Shown piece after piece: positions 32,568-41,138 of a DNA stretch of 64,000 nucleotides. Numbering within the stretch: position 1 is the stretch's first letter; each line of letters starts with the position of its first letter. The notes under the pieces were generated by a model. It saw only the letters and a list, made by a program, of their open reading frames with translations, was not told the DNA's origin and did not search any database. Source of the stretch: Thermobifida halotolerans (GTDB lineage Bacteria > Actinomycetota > Actinomycetes > Streptosporangiales > Streptosporangiaceae); NCBI RefSeq assembly GCF_003574835.2, contig NZ_CP063196.1:1674001-1738000 (forward strand). Direction: 5' to 3'. Position numbers and translations under genes: made by a program.

Positions 32568-35495
32568 GTGTCCGAAAAACGTCCCCGCCGTCCCCTCGAA
32601 GCCCTGGCCGCGATCACCGGAATCGGCTGCCGTCTGCCCGGAGGAGTCCACGACCCCGCCGCACTGTGGGACGCCCTGACCGAAGGCGCACTCCTGCCCC
32701 GACCCATCCCACCGCAGCGGTGGGAGCGGATGGCCGCCCTGCTCCACCCCGACCAGCGGCCCGACGAGCCGTGGATCGCCGGCGTGATCGACGACATCGA
32801 CGCCTTCGACCACTCCTACTTCGGCATTCCCGCCGGAGAGGCCGCACAGATGGACCCCCAGCAGCGCATGGTCATGGAGGTCGTCGTCGAGGCCCTGGCG
32901 GACGCGGGCCTGTCCCCGGCCGCACTGGCCGGATCGACGCGGGTGGGCGTGTGGGTCGGGTCCGCCTCCTTCGACCAGGCCGCCCTGAACTTCGCCGCGG
33001 GGCGCAGGGTCGACATGCACACCGTGTCGGGGACATCGCCGTCGATCCTGGCCAACCGCGTCTCCTACACCCTGGACCTGCGCGGCCCCTCCCTGGCGGT
33101 CGACACCGCCTGCTCGGCGTCGGGCACCGCGCTGCACCTGGCCCGCCAGTCGGTGGAGTCGGCAGAGGTCGACACCGCCATCGTCATCGGCGCCAACATC
33201 CTGCTCAACCCCGGCCCCACCGCCGCCTTCCACGACGCCGGGGTACTCGCCCCCGACGGGGTGTGCCGCCCCTTCGACGAGCACGGCGAGGGCTACGTGC
33301 GCGCCGAGGGGGTCGTGGCGCTGGTGCTGCGCCGCACCGAAGAGGCCCAGCGCCACCACGACCGCGTCTACGCGGTACTGCGCGGCTCGGTCGCCAACTC
33401 CGACGGCCGCTCCCCGGGCCTGTACGCGCCCAACCGCGACGCCCACACCGCGCTTCTGACCGACGCCTATGCCAGCGCCGGAATGGACCCGTCCCACGTG
33501 GACTACGTGGTCTGCCACGGCACCGGCACCAAGGCCGGGGACTCCTCCGAGGGCCGCGCCCTGGCCCGCGTCCTCGCCGCGGGACGGGACGAACCCCTGA
33601 CCATCGGCTCGATCAAGTCCACCCTCGGACACACCGAGGGAGCCTCCGGACTGCTGGGGGTGGCGGCGGCCGCCCTGGCCCTGCACCACGCCACCGTCCC
33701 GCCGACCGCCGCCCACGAGACGATCCGCCCTTCCCTGGCGCGGCTGCCGCTGCGTGTGCCCACCCGGCCGGAGCCCTGGCCCCAGACCTCTCGGCCGCGC
33801 ACCGCCGGAGTCAGTGCCTTCGGGTTCGGCGGCTCCAACGTCCACATCGTCCTGGAACAGGCGCCCGCCCCCGAAGGCGAGTCCGGGGAGCAGGAAGTTG
33901 CCGGGCATCGGGTCATTCCCGTCAGTGCCCCCAGCGAGGTGCGGCTGCGCGGCACCGCCGCGGCCTGGGCTCCGGTGGTGGCCGACGCTGATCTGGGCGC
34001 GACGGCGTCGACCGCGCAGCACCGGCGCGCCCACGAGAAGGTGCGGGCCGCCGTGGTCGTCTCCTCTGCCGGGCAGGCCGCCGAGGCGCTGTCCGCGCTG
34101 GCTGACGGGCACGCCCATCCGGCTCTGGTCGGCCCGCACACCGCACCCGAGAAGCCCGGGCGGCTGGTGTGGATGTTCGCCGGGCACGGCTCCCAGCACG
34201 CGGACATGGCCGCCGCCTGCTATGCGGTCCTGCCGGTGTTCCGCGAGGCGCTGGAGGAGGCCCGTGCCGCGCTGGCCGCCCACCTGGGCCGGCGGCCGTG
34301 GCGGCCGGGCGAGCCGATCACCGGGTTCGAGACCGCCCAGCACGCCATCTGGCTCACCCAGACCGCCCAGACCGCGACCTGGCGACACTGGGGCTACACT
34401 CCGGACGCGGTGATCGGCCACTCCCTGGGCGAGGTCGCCGCCGCCCACGCCGCCGGAGCGCTCACGCTGGACGACGCCGCCCGCGTGGTCGCCGCCCGCT
34501 CCGCCCTGCTCGCCGAGACCGAACCGCTGGGCGGCCTGCTGGTCACCGACCTCGACCCGCAGCGGGCCGAGGAGGCCATCGCCGCCCACGGCCACGCCGA
34601 CACCCTGGTGGTGGCCGCGCGCAACGCTCCTGACGCCACCGTCGTCAGCGGCCCCACCCGGCCCCTGGAAGAACTCCGCGAGGCCCTGGACGCCCAGGGG
34701 GTCTTCGCCCGTCGGGTGGCCCACGACGTGCCCGCCCACTCACCCGCCGTGCAACCCCTGCTGCCCCGCCTCACCGAAGCACTGCACGGCCTGGCACCCC
34801 GCGGCGGCACCGCCGTCTTCCACTCCACCGCCGACGCGGCCCCCCTCGACGGGACGCGACTGGACGCCGCCTACTGGGCCCGGCAACTGCGCTCCCCGGT
34901 CCGCCTCACCGACACCCTGCCCCTCGCCGCGGGCACCGACGCGGTTGTGCTGGAACTCGGCGGACGCTCCACCCTGTCCCGCGCCGCCACCACCACCCTG
35001 ACCCACCACCAGATCCCGGTCACCGTCATCGCCGCCGGAACCACCGACCGCGACGACCACGCCGCCCTGCTGGACCAACTCGCCGCCCTCCACACGAACG
35101 GACACACCCCCACCCACTGGCCCGAACCGATACAACCACCGGTGCGGCTACCGGTCTGCTGGGACCACGGCCAGCTGACCGACGCCGAGGCGGCCCCCAC
35201 CCTGGCCGAAGCCCTGGACGCCCCCGACACCGACTCCGCCCTGATCGCCGAGGCCCTCGTCCACCTGCTCGCCGACACCCTGGGCACCACACCCCAGGAC
35301 GTCGACCCCGAGACACCACTGGTCGACCTCGGCCTCACCTCGGTCGCGGCGATCGGTCTGCGCGACGCCGTCCGCGACGCCCACCCCGCCCTGCAGTCCT
35401 TCGGCGTGCGCGCCCTGCTCGACCTGGACACCACCCTCGGCCGCCTGGCCGACATCGTCGTCGACCACTGCCGGACCGTGTCCGCGGCCCGCTGA
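32568..35495 (+). CDS. One-module type I polyketide synthase (KS-AT-ACP)
   Basis: 975 aa. KS (1-430): active-site DTACSASG (Cys182), HGTGTKAGD (His317) and STLGHTEG (His355). AT (~525-810): FAGHGSQ, GHSLGE (Ser619), and DVPAHSPAV where malonyl-specific ATs have HAFH and methylmalonyl-specific ones YASH. ACP (~895-975): DLGLTSVAAIGL with the phosphopantetheine serine at 925. There is no KR, DH, ER or TE, so a fully keto short chain or an iterative product released by another protein is expected. GTG 32568, 130 bp after the methyltransferase. Not a known named PKS to me. Confidence 0.85.
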   Translation: MSEKRPRRPLEALAAITGIGCRLPGGVHDPAALWDALTEGALLPRPIPPQRWERMAALLHPDQRPDEPWIAGVIDDIDAFDHSYFGIPAGEAAQMDPQQRMVMEVVVEALADAGLSPAALAGSTRVGVWVGSASFDQAALNFAAGRRVDMHTVSGTSPSILANRVSYTLDLRGPSLAVDTACSASGTALHLARQSVESAEVDTAIVIGANILLNPGPTAAFHDAGVLAPDGVCRPFDEHGEGYVRAEGVVALVLRRTEEAQRHHDRVYAVLRGSVANSDGRSPGLYAPNRDAHTALLTDAYASAGMDPSHVDYVVCHGTGTKAGDSSEGRALARVLAAGRDEPLTIGSIKSTLGHTEGASGLLGVAAAALALHHATVPPTAAHETIRPSLARLPLRVPTRPEPWPQTSRPRTAGVSAFGFGGSNVHIVLEQAPAPEGESGEQEVAGHRVIPVSAPSEVRLRGTAAAWAPVVADADLGATASTAQHRRAHEKVRAAVVVSSAGQAAEALSALADGHAHPALVGPHTAPEKPGRLVWMFAGHGSQHADMAAACYAVLPVFREALEEARAALAAHLGRRPWRPGEPITGFETAQHAIWLTQTAQTATWRHWGYTPDAVIGHSLGEVAAAHAAGALTLDDAARVVAARSALLAETEPLGGLLVTDLDPQRAEEAIAAHGHADTLVVAARNAPDATVVSGPTRPLEELREALDAQGVFARRVAHDVPAHSPAVQPLLPRLTEALHGLAPRGGTAVFHSTADAAPLDGTRLDAAYWARQLRSPVRLTDTLPLAAGTDAVVLELGGRSTLSRAATTTLTHHQIPVTVIAAGTTDRDDHAALLDQLAALHTNGHTPTHWPEPIQPPVRLPVCWDHGQLTDAEAAPTLAEALDAPDTDSALIAEALVHLLADTLGTTPQDVDPETPLVDLGLTSVAAIGLRDAVRDAHPALQSFGVRALLDLDTTLGRLADIVVDHCRTVSAAR

Positions 35496-35500
35496 GGCGC

Positions 35501-35542
35501 CACGGTGCGGCCCCGCGCTCCCCGGGGCGGGGCCGCACCGTG
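35501..35542 (+). terminator. 16-bp terminator after PKS
   Basis: CACGGTGCGGCCCCGC / GCGGGGCCGCACCGTG with a 10-nt loop, 6 bp after the PKS stop. Confidence 0.85.
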
Positions 35543-35640
35543 CTCTCCGCAGCCGTACCGGTCCGCCCCCGGCAACCAGACGGACGCCCGCCCCAAAGGG
35601 GGTGGTCGGACCTCTCCAGGGACTCGTTATTCTTCATCCC

Positions 35641-36336
35641 ATGGCGCCTCGGTTCGGTTCTCCCGCCCCCTCCTGCAAGGGACAGGCCACCCGCGACAGG
35701 ATCCTGGACGCGCTGCACGAACTGCTGGACGCCTCTCCCGCGGCGAGGGTGAGCATGGCCGACGTCGCCGAACGCGCGGGACTGAAGCGCCCCAGCGTCT
35801 ACAACCACTTCAGGACGGTCGACGAGATGTGCCTGGCGTTGATCGACCGCTCCGCCGCGGAGGTGTTCCACCAGGGACACACCGACAACGCCGCCGACCT
35901 GGGCACCTACCTCAGCACCGCGTTCGTGAACGTGTTCTGCCTGTGGGCGCGCCACCGGGTGGTGTTCGTCATGGCGCTGGAGATCTACGCGCGCGACAGG
36001 ACCTTCGCCCGCGCCTGGGACCAGCAGGTCGCCACCCGGTGGATCGACAAAGCCCTGCCCGTCTACGCCGCTGACGTCGAGGCGGGACGGCTGGCCCCGG
36101 TGCCCGACCCGTCGGCGTTCCTCAACCACATCGCCCTGACCACCCAGCACCACTTCCACCGACTCTGGAGAGACGGAGTCCCCACGGCCCGGCGGGCCCG
36201 CACCGAACTGGGCCGGTGCCTCACCGCCGTCTGGAGACTCTTCGCCCTCCCGGGACAACCACCGAAGGTCGACCGTGCGGCGGTCGACGAGGCACTCGCG
36301 CTGGCCTGCCGCCCCACGACGGCACCGACCACCTGA
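35641..36336 (+). CDS. TetR family transcriptional regulator
   Basis: 231 aa. N-terminal helix-turn-helix: ATRDRILDALHELLDASPAA, SMADVAERAGLKRPSVYNHF. The rest is the helical ligand-binding/dimer domain. ATG 35641; an in-frame GTG at 35602 is less likely. Placed between the PKS and the hydrolase, each separated by short gaps. A pathway regulator for the cluster is plausible but unproven. Confidence 0.85.
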   Translation: MAPRFGSPAPSCKGQATRDRILDALHELLDASPAARVSMADVAERAGLKRPSVYNHFRTVDEMCLALIDRSAAEVFHQGHTDNAADLGTYLSTAFVNVFCLWARHRVVFVMALEIYARDRTFARAWDQQVATRWIDKALPVYAADVEAGRLAPVPDPSAFLNHIALTTQHHFHRLWRDGVPTARRARTELGRCLTAVWRLFALPGQPPKVDRAAVDEALALACRPTTAPTT

Positions 36337-36358
36337 GCCGCACCGGAAGGCGGGCGCC

Positions 36359-37108
36359 TCACACGGAGGAGCCCGCACCCTCCTCGCCCCCGGCCGCCGA
36401 CCGACCCGCCACCGCGTCGGCCGCGTCCATCACCAGCCGGGTGAAGATCTCCGGCTGGTCCAGGTTCACCATGTGACCCGCACGCGGCACCACCAGCAGC
36501 CGGCCGTCCACGCACGCGTCCAGAAACAGCCTCTCGTGGATGCGGAAGTGGTCGCGGGCCCCGTTGACCAGCCACACCGTTCCCGGATAGGCCGTCAACA
36601 GCCCCAGCACGTCCAGATCGGTGACCTCCTCGATCACCGCGCGTCCCGCCTCCATCGCCAACCCGCCGTCCAACACCGCCTCGGCGCCGTCCGCGGGCAG
36701 CGTGAGACGGTGGAACCGCTGGTTGACCGACAGACCCCGGTCCGGCAGGCGGTCCATCAGGACCGTGGGAAGCCGGTACATGCTCGCCCACCCGTGCACC
36801 GGCCGCGCCGAACACCCCGCCGCCACCAGCCCCGCCACCCGCTCCGGATAGGCCGCGGCCGCCGCGATCGACACGAACCCGCCCAGGCTCAACCCCACCA
36901 CCAGCGCCGAGGAGCCCACCGAATCCACGGCGTCGCGCACCGTCTCCACCGCACCGCCCAGGGTGAAAACCTCACCCCGCCGCGTGCCGTGACCGGGCAG
37001 GTCCACCGCCACCACGGTGCGTCCCCGCGCGCGCAGCGCCTCCAGTTGCGGACGCCACATGGTCCGCGACGTCCGCAGACCGTGCACCAGGACGATCGGC
37101 ACGCGCAT
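36359..37108 (-). CDS. Alpha/beta hydrolase
   Basis: 249 aa. IVLVHGLRTSRTMWRPQLEA (oxyanion HG), nucleophile VVGLSLGGFVSIAAA, acid in VNGARDHFRIHE and base in PRAGHMVNLDQPE: a complete catalytic triad of the esterase/C-C hydrolase fold. No signal peptide. Convergent to the TetR gene with 22 bp between stops. It could release or hydrolyse the PKS product since the PKS has no thioesterase, but family members have many unrelated substrates. ATG 37108. Confidence 0.8.
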   Translation of the reverse strand: MRVPIVLVHGLRTSRTMWRPQLEALRARGRTVVAVDLPGHGTRRGEVFTLGGAVETVRDAVDSVGSSALVVGLSLGGFVSIAAAAAYPERVAGLVAAGCSARPVHGWASMYRLPTVLMDRLPDRGLSVNQRFHRLTLPADGAEAVLDGGLAMEAGRAVIEEVTDLDVLGLLTAYPGTVWLVNGARDHFRIHERLFLDACVDGRLLVVPRAGHMVNLDQPEIFTRLVMDAADAVAGRSAAGGEEGAGSSV

Positions 37109-37174
37109 CAACGCCTCCCCACCCCGAAACCGCCACCGGCCCCATTCTCCCCGACGCCACCACCGAAAAACGGA

Positions 37175-37969
37175 CTAATCGGTGTAGACCACGGTGACCG
37201 GCGCGTGATCGGACCACCGCCGGTCGTGGGAGAGGGCCCGCTCCACACACGCGCGCTCCGCCCGCGCCGCCAACGCGGGCGTGGACACCTGGTAGTCGAT
37301 ACGCCACCCCGCGTCGTTGTCGAACGCCCGACCCCGGTAGGACCACCACGAGTAGGGACCGTCCTGGTCCGGCAGCAGCGACCGCACCACGTCCACGTAC
37401 CCGGCCTCGTCGAACACCCGCGACAGCCACTCCCGCTCCTCGGGCAGGAACCCCGAGTTCCTGCGGTTGGTCCGCCAGTTCTTCAGGTCGGCCTCCCGGT
37501 GTGCGATGTTCCAGTCGCCGCACACCACCAGGTCCCGGCCCCCGGCCTCCACCTCGGCGCGCCGCCGCACCAGGTAGGGCAGGAACGCCGCCATGAAGCG
37601 CTCCTTCTCCTCCTGCAGCGGCGTGTTGACCTGGCCGGAGGGCAGGTACAGGCTCGCCACGCTCACCGGCCCGAAGTCGGCCTCGACGTAGCGGCCCGAG
37701 GCGTCGAACTCCGCGCAGTCGAACCCCACCCGCACCGCGTCGGGGGCCGTGCGGGAGTACACCGCCACGCCCGCGCGCCCCTTGGCGTTGGACGGGGCCA
37801 GCACCACGTGCCACCCCTCGGGTTCGGCGACCTCCGCCGGAAGCTGCGCGAGCTCCGCGCGCGTCTCCTGCAGGCACACCACGTCCGCCTTGGTGGCCGC
37901 AAGCCACTCCACGAACCCCTTGCGGGCCGCCGCGCGCAGCCCGTTGACATTGACCGTCGTAATGATCAC
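37175..37969 (-). CDS. xth: Exodeoxyribonuclease III
   Basis: 264-aa AP endonuclease/3'-5' exonuclease of base excision repair. Signature parts: VNVNGLRAAARKGFVEWL, CLQETRAEL (metal Glu), ASLYLPSG, VCGDWNIAHREADLKNWRTN (catalytic Asp/Asn) and SDHAPVTVVY at the end (catalytic Asp-His). Length is standard. GTG 37969 gives VIITTVNVNG as in related proteins; an in-frame GTG four codons upstream is possible. Confidence 0.9.
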   Translation of the reverse strand: MIITTVNVNGLRAAARKGFVEWLAATKADVVCLQETRAELAQLPAEVAEPEGWHVVLAPSNAKGRAGVAVYSRTAPDAVRVGFDCAEFDASGRYVEADFGPVSVASLYLPSGQVNTPLQEEKERFMAAFLPYLVRRRAEVEAGGRDLVVCGDWNIAHREADLKNWRTNRRNSGFLPEEREWLSRVFDEAGYVDVVRSLLPDQDGPYSWWSYRGRAFDNDAGWRIDYQVSTPALAARAERACVERALSHDRRWSDHAPVTVVYTD

Positions 37970-38120
37970 GTAAAAGTCCACTCACTCGCTGGTCGATCGA
38001 TCCCGCAAACCGGGGAGCGGCGGTACACCGAGCACCTCGGCCGCACCGCGGTTCCCGCACACCCACACCCGCCCGGTTGCTCCGACGCGGCCCCGTAGCG
38101 GCGCTGGATCCGACGGAGCA

Positions 38121-38136
38121 GTCTACGGTCGTAGAC
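38121..38136. promoter_or_regulatory. Operator-like dyad
   Basis: GTCTACG-GT-CGTAGAC in the 310-bp divergent gap between xth and the membrane protein gene. Confidence 0.35.
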
Positions 38137-38281
38137 CCCGGGTCCTCGACGGTCCGGTCCCCAAGGGCACCGCCGCACCGCGAGACGGACGGGGCGGGAA
38201 GCCACCGGCAACAGCCCGCCGCAGACCAAGGATGCGCAAACCGGTCGGCGACAAGGCGCGGTCGCCGGGTACGAGAGCGTC

Positions 38282-38815
38282 ATGATGAGACACGCACTGT
38301 GGCAGGGACTGATCGCCGGAACGGCCGGGACCGTGGTGATGACGCTGGGGGAGAAGGTCGAGCAGCGGCTGACCGGTCGGCCTGACTCGTATGTTCCGGC
38401 GCGGGTCCTCGAACGGCTGACCGGTATGGCCGAACGGCACGGACGCCAGTCCGAGCCGGCGAACTGGGTCATGCACCTCGGGCAGGGGGCCCTGCTGGGC
38501 GTGCTGCGTTCGGTGATGGCCCACGCCGGGCTGCGCGGTCCGTGGTCCTCGGCGAAGTTCGCGGTGGTCCGACTCACCACCGACCAGATCCTGGAGAACG
38601 CCACCGGAGTCGGCGCGCCGCCCGCGTCGTGGCCCCGCCGCGAACTGGTGGTGGACCTGCTGCACAAGACGGTCTACGCCTTCGCCACCGGTGGCGTGGC
38701 CGACGCCCTGGCCGCCCGCTCGGGCCCCGGCCCCGGGCAGCGGCACGCGGCAACACGCCCGGGGCGGCACGCCGACGTCGGACCGCTGCCGCGGAAGGAG
38801 TCCCACAGCCGGTGA
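38282..38815 (+). CDS. Hypothetical membrane protein
   Basis: 177 aa. About three hydrophobic segments (HALWQGLIAGTAGTVVMTLG, NWVMHLGQGALLGVLRSVMA, HKTVYAFATGGVADALAARS) with glycine-rich spacing reminiscent of DUF1440-type proteins; C-tail basic. ATG 38282 or 38285. Function unknown. Confidence 0.6.
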   Translation: MMRHALWQGLIAGTAGTVVMTLGEKVEQRLTGRPDSYVPARVLERLTGMAERHGRQSEPANWVMHLGQGALLGVLRSVMAHAGLRGPWSSAKFAVVRLTTDQILENATGVGAPPASWPRRELVVDLLHKTVYAFATGGVADALAARSGPGPGQRHAATRPGRHADVGPLPRKESHSR

Positions 38816-38826
38816 ACGGAAGGGGC

Positions 38827-39223
38827 GTGAGCGCAGGGAACCGCGCCGCGTACCGCTGGTTCCGCGGGGGGACGCTGCCGGTTCCGGTCAGGCAGGCGGG
38901 GCCGCGCACGATCCTGGTGAACGAAGACCGAGAGCGTCGGCCGGTAGGCCCGGGCGTCCTCACCCGGGCAGAAGCCGGCCCTGAGCGGCAGACCGCTCGG
39001 CTGGTGGAGCACGGAGACCGGGGCCGGATGAACGCCGAGTCGGTCGAGGCTGCTCTGTCCGCACCGGGGTGGCGCTTGGTGGTGTTTGGATCGCGGCGAG
39101 GTCGGAGACGATCTGGTGCGGGACATGGTGGAGGTGCCGACCTTGTTGTGTGCCCGCCGGTATGAGTGCCGATCTGCGCGCAGCCGTGCCCGCAGGGCGG
39201 TGGAGGCCGCTGGGCGTGGCTGA
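38827..39223 (+). pseudogene. IS607-family serine recombinase (TnpA) remnant
   Basis: AAYRWFRGGTLPVPVRQAGP followed by RTILVNEDRERRP is the MerR-like DNA-binding head of IS607 transposases. A truncated resolvase part follows: ERQTARLVE, ESVEAALSAPGWRLVVF, then after a frame change DDLVRDMVEVPTLLCARRY and ARRAVEAAGRG before the stop. Roughly 45 codons between LVE and the EHRDR-type segment are missing. No tnpB was found next to it. Confidence 0.75.
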
Positions 39224-39480
39224 GCCGAACAACAGGCCGTCGCGGGTCCGCCGTCAGTGTCCGAGAGACCGGCCCAGGGGCCTGACCGAGCGGGACGCGG
39301 GAGTGCTGCGGCTGGTGGGGGCGCACATGGGCCGCCTGGCGGCTGGACGAGCATGGCACGCCGGTACGGAACACGGTAGAAGCACAGTGGGCGGAAAACC
39401 GCAGCGCCGGACTCCGTCCGCCGAGCACCGAAAGGAGGACACAGGCGCGCTCCCCGTCCGCGGGAGCCGCCCCAGATCCG
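39224..39480. other. Gap between IS607 remnant and recombinase gene
   Basis: 257 bp. A short open stretch reads RGLTERDAGVLRLVGAHMGR, faintly like the N-terminus of replication-relaxation proteins; too short to call. Confidence 0.3.
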
Positions 39481-40509
39481 ATGAGCGTCGCCCCCGGCAC
39501 CACCCCCCAGCCCACCGAGCCCCCGCGCATGCGCGCCGCCGACGCCGTCGACGAGTACCTGACGGTCCGGCGGGCGGCCAAGCCCTCCCCGCACACCATC
39601 GCCGCCTACCGGCGCGACCTGACCGCGGTCCTGGACTGCGCCGCCCGCGTCGACCGGCGTCCCGTCTCCGCGCTCACCCTCGACGACCTCACCGCCGTCC
39701 TGCTGCGCCACGCCTTCGCCGCGTTCGCCGCCGACCGCGCCGCCTCCAGCGTGCTGCGCGCCTGGTCCACCTGGAACGGGTTCTTCGCGTTCCTGGTCAC
39801 CGAGAACCTGGTCGACGGCAACCCCATGCCCGCCGTGCCCCGGCCCCGCCCACCGGCCCGCCAACCCAAACCCCTCATGGGCGAGGACACCCCCGAACGC
39901 CTGCTCACCGCGCTGGCCCGGGGATGTCGCAGGGCCCGCGACCCCTGGCCCGAACGCGACCTCGCCGTGCTGGCGCTGGCCCTGCTCACCGGACTGCGCT
40001 CCGCCGAGATGCTCGCGCTGCGCCTGGACTCCCTCAGCGGACGGCCGGGAGAGCGGCGCCTACGCGTGGTCGGCAAGGGCGGGCGCACCCGATCCCTGCC
40101 GGTGGAGGCCCCGCTGGAAGCGCTCATCGACGCCTACCTCGGCACCCGACGGGTCCGTTTCGGCGTCCGCCTCACCGGCGACGCCCCGCTGCTGGTCGAC
40201 AACCGCGGCCGGGCACTGCGCCGCGGCGGCCTGCAGTACCTGGTCCGCCAGTGCTACCGGCACGCCGGGGTCTACGACCGCGTCTCCCGCGGCACCCTCG
40301 TGCACGCCCTGCGCCACACCTTCGCCACCCGCCTGGCCGAGGACGGCGCGTCGGTCACCGAGATCATGCACCTGCTCGGCCACACCTCCGTGACCTCCTC
40401 GCAGGCCTACATCGACGTCACCGCCCGCTCCCAGCGCGAGGCCGCCCGCGCCAACCGCACCTACGACGTGCTGCGCCGCCTGACCGGCGGCGACACCCCC
40501 GTGCCCTGA
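39481..40509 (+). CDS. XerC/D-like tyrosine recombinase
   Basis: 342 aa. SAM-like N-terminal core-binding domain (AADAVDEYLTVRRAAKPSPH, TIAAYRRDLTAVLD), then the catalytic domain with Arg173 (TGLRSAE), VVGKGGRTRSLP (beta-hairpin lysine), His275-x-x-Arg278 (HALRHTFAT), LLGHTSVTSS and the nucleophile Tyr310 (QAYIDV). All catalytic residues present, so probably active. Lies directly after the IS607 remnant; it could serve an integrated element or an integron-like role. No flanking att repeats identified. Confidence 0.85.
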   Translation: MSVAPGTTPQPTEPPRMRAADAVDEYLTVRRAAKPSPHTIAAYRRDLTAVLDCAARVDRRPVSALTLDDLTAVLLRHAFAAFAADRAASSVLRAWSTWNGFFAFLVTENLVDGNPMPAVPRPRPPARQPKPLMGEDTPERLLTALARGCRRARDPWPERDLAVLALALLTGLRSAEMLALRLDSLSGRPGERRLRVVGKGGRTRSLPVEAPLEALIDAYLGTRRVRFGVRLTGDAPLLVDNRGRALRRGGLQYLVRQCYRHAGVYDRVSRGTLVHALRHTFATRLAEDGASVTEIMHLLGHTSVTSSQAYIDVTARSQREAARANRTYDVLRRLTGGDTPVP

Positions 40510-40645
40510 GGCCCGGCTTCCGGGGCGGGGCCCGCGAGGGGCGTCCGCCGTCGCCGACCCACCGGACCCGCTCGACCGTGGGCCCCCGGCCAGGCGGCCT
40601 CGGCCCCGCACCGCGAGGCCGAGGCCGAGGCCGCAGGAGTACCGC

Positions 40646-41026
40646 CTAGCCGCGGGGGGTCTGGGCGAGCACGATCTCGTTGCCCCACGGGTCGCGCACG
40701 TGGGCGTACCGGGCGCCCGGCTCGCCCTCGGGGCCCAGATGCGGCATCACCCCGGCCTCGGCGAGGCGGTCGAGGTCCTTGTCGAGATCGTCGCTGTACA
40801 GCACGAGCAGGGGCGCCCCCGCGGTCCGGGAGCCGACACGATCGCCTTCTGCGGGCATCAGCCACAGCCCCGGCTCGTCGACGGCCCCCGGACCCACGTG
40901 GACGGAGCGGAATCCGGAAGGGAGACGGGCGTCGAAAAGCACGCGGAAGCCGAGGGCTCCGGTGTAGAAGTCGATCGCGGCATCCAGGTCCGCGACGAGC
41001 ACGGTCAGTCGGCCGATACGGGACAT
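40646..41026 (-). CDS. Glyoxalase/VOC superfamily protein
   Basis: 126 aa with one beta-alpha-beta-beta-beta pair repeat: IGRLTVLVADLDAAIDFYTG, ALGFRVLFD, and the C-terminal AHVRDPWGNEIVLAQTPRG. ATG 41026 is fixed by GGAGGA 5 bp upstream, 9 codons inside the longest frame. Likely a metal-dependent dioxygenase, isomerase or binding protein; substrate unknown. Confidence 0.85.
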   Translation of the reverse strand: MSRIGRLTVLVADLDAAIDFYTGALGFRVLFDARLPSGFRSVHVGPGAVDEPGLWLMPAEGDRVGSRTAGAPLLVLYSDDLDKDLDRLAEAGVMPHLGPEGEPGARYAHVRDPWGNEIVLAQTPRG

Positions 41027-41138
41027 GATTCCTCCGAAGAGACCGGTGTTCACAGGGCCGCAATACTAGGGGGAGCCTGTGACAGAAGCGGCGGGCGAGC
41101 CGCCCCCACGCGACCCGCCCGCCGTCACCATCCCCGCG

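Noticed and set aside
39224-39480. Replication-relaxation protein fragment
   Set aside because: Only about 20 residues look similar, too short to support a call.
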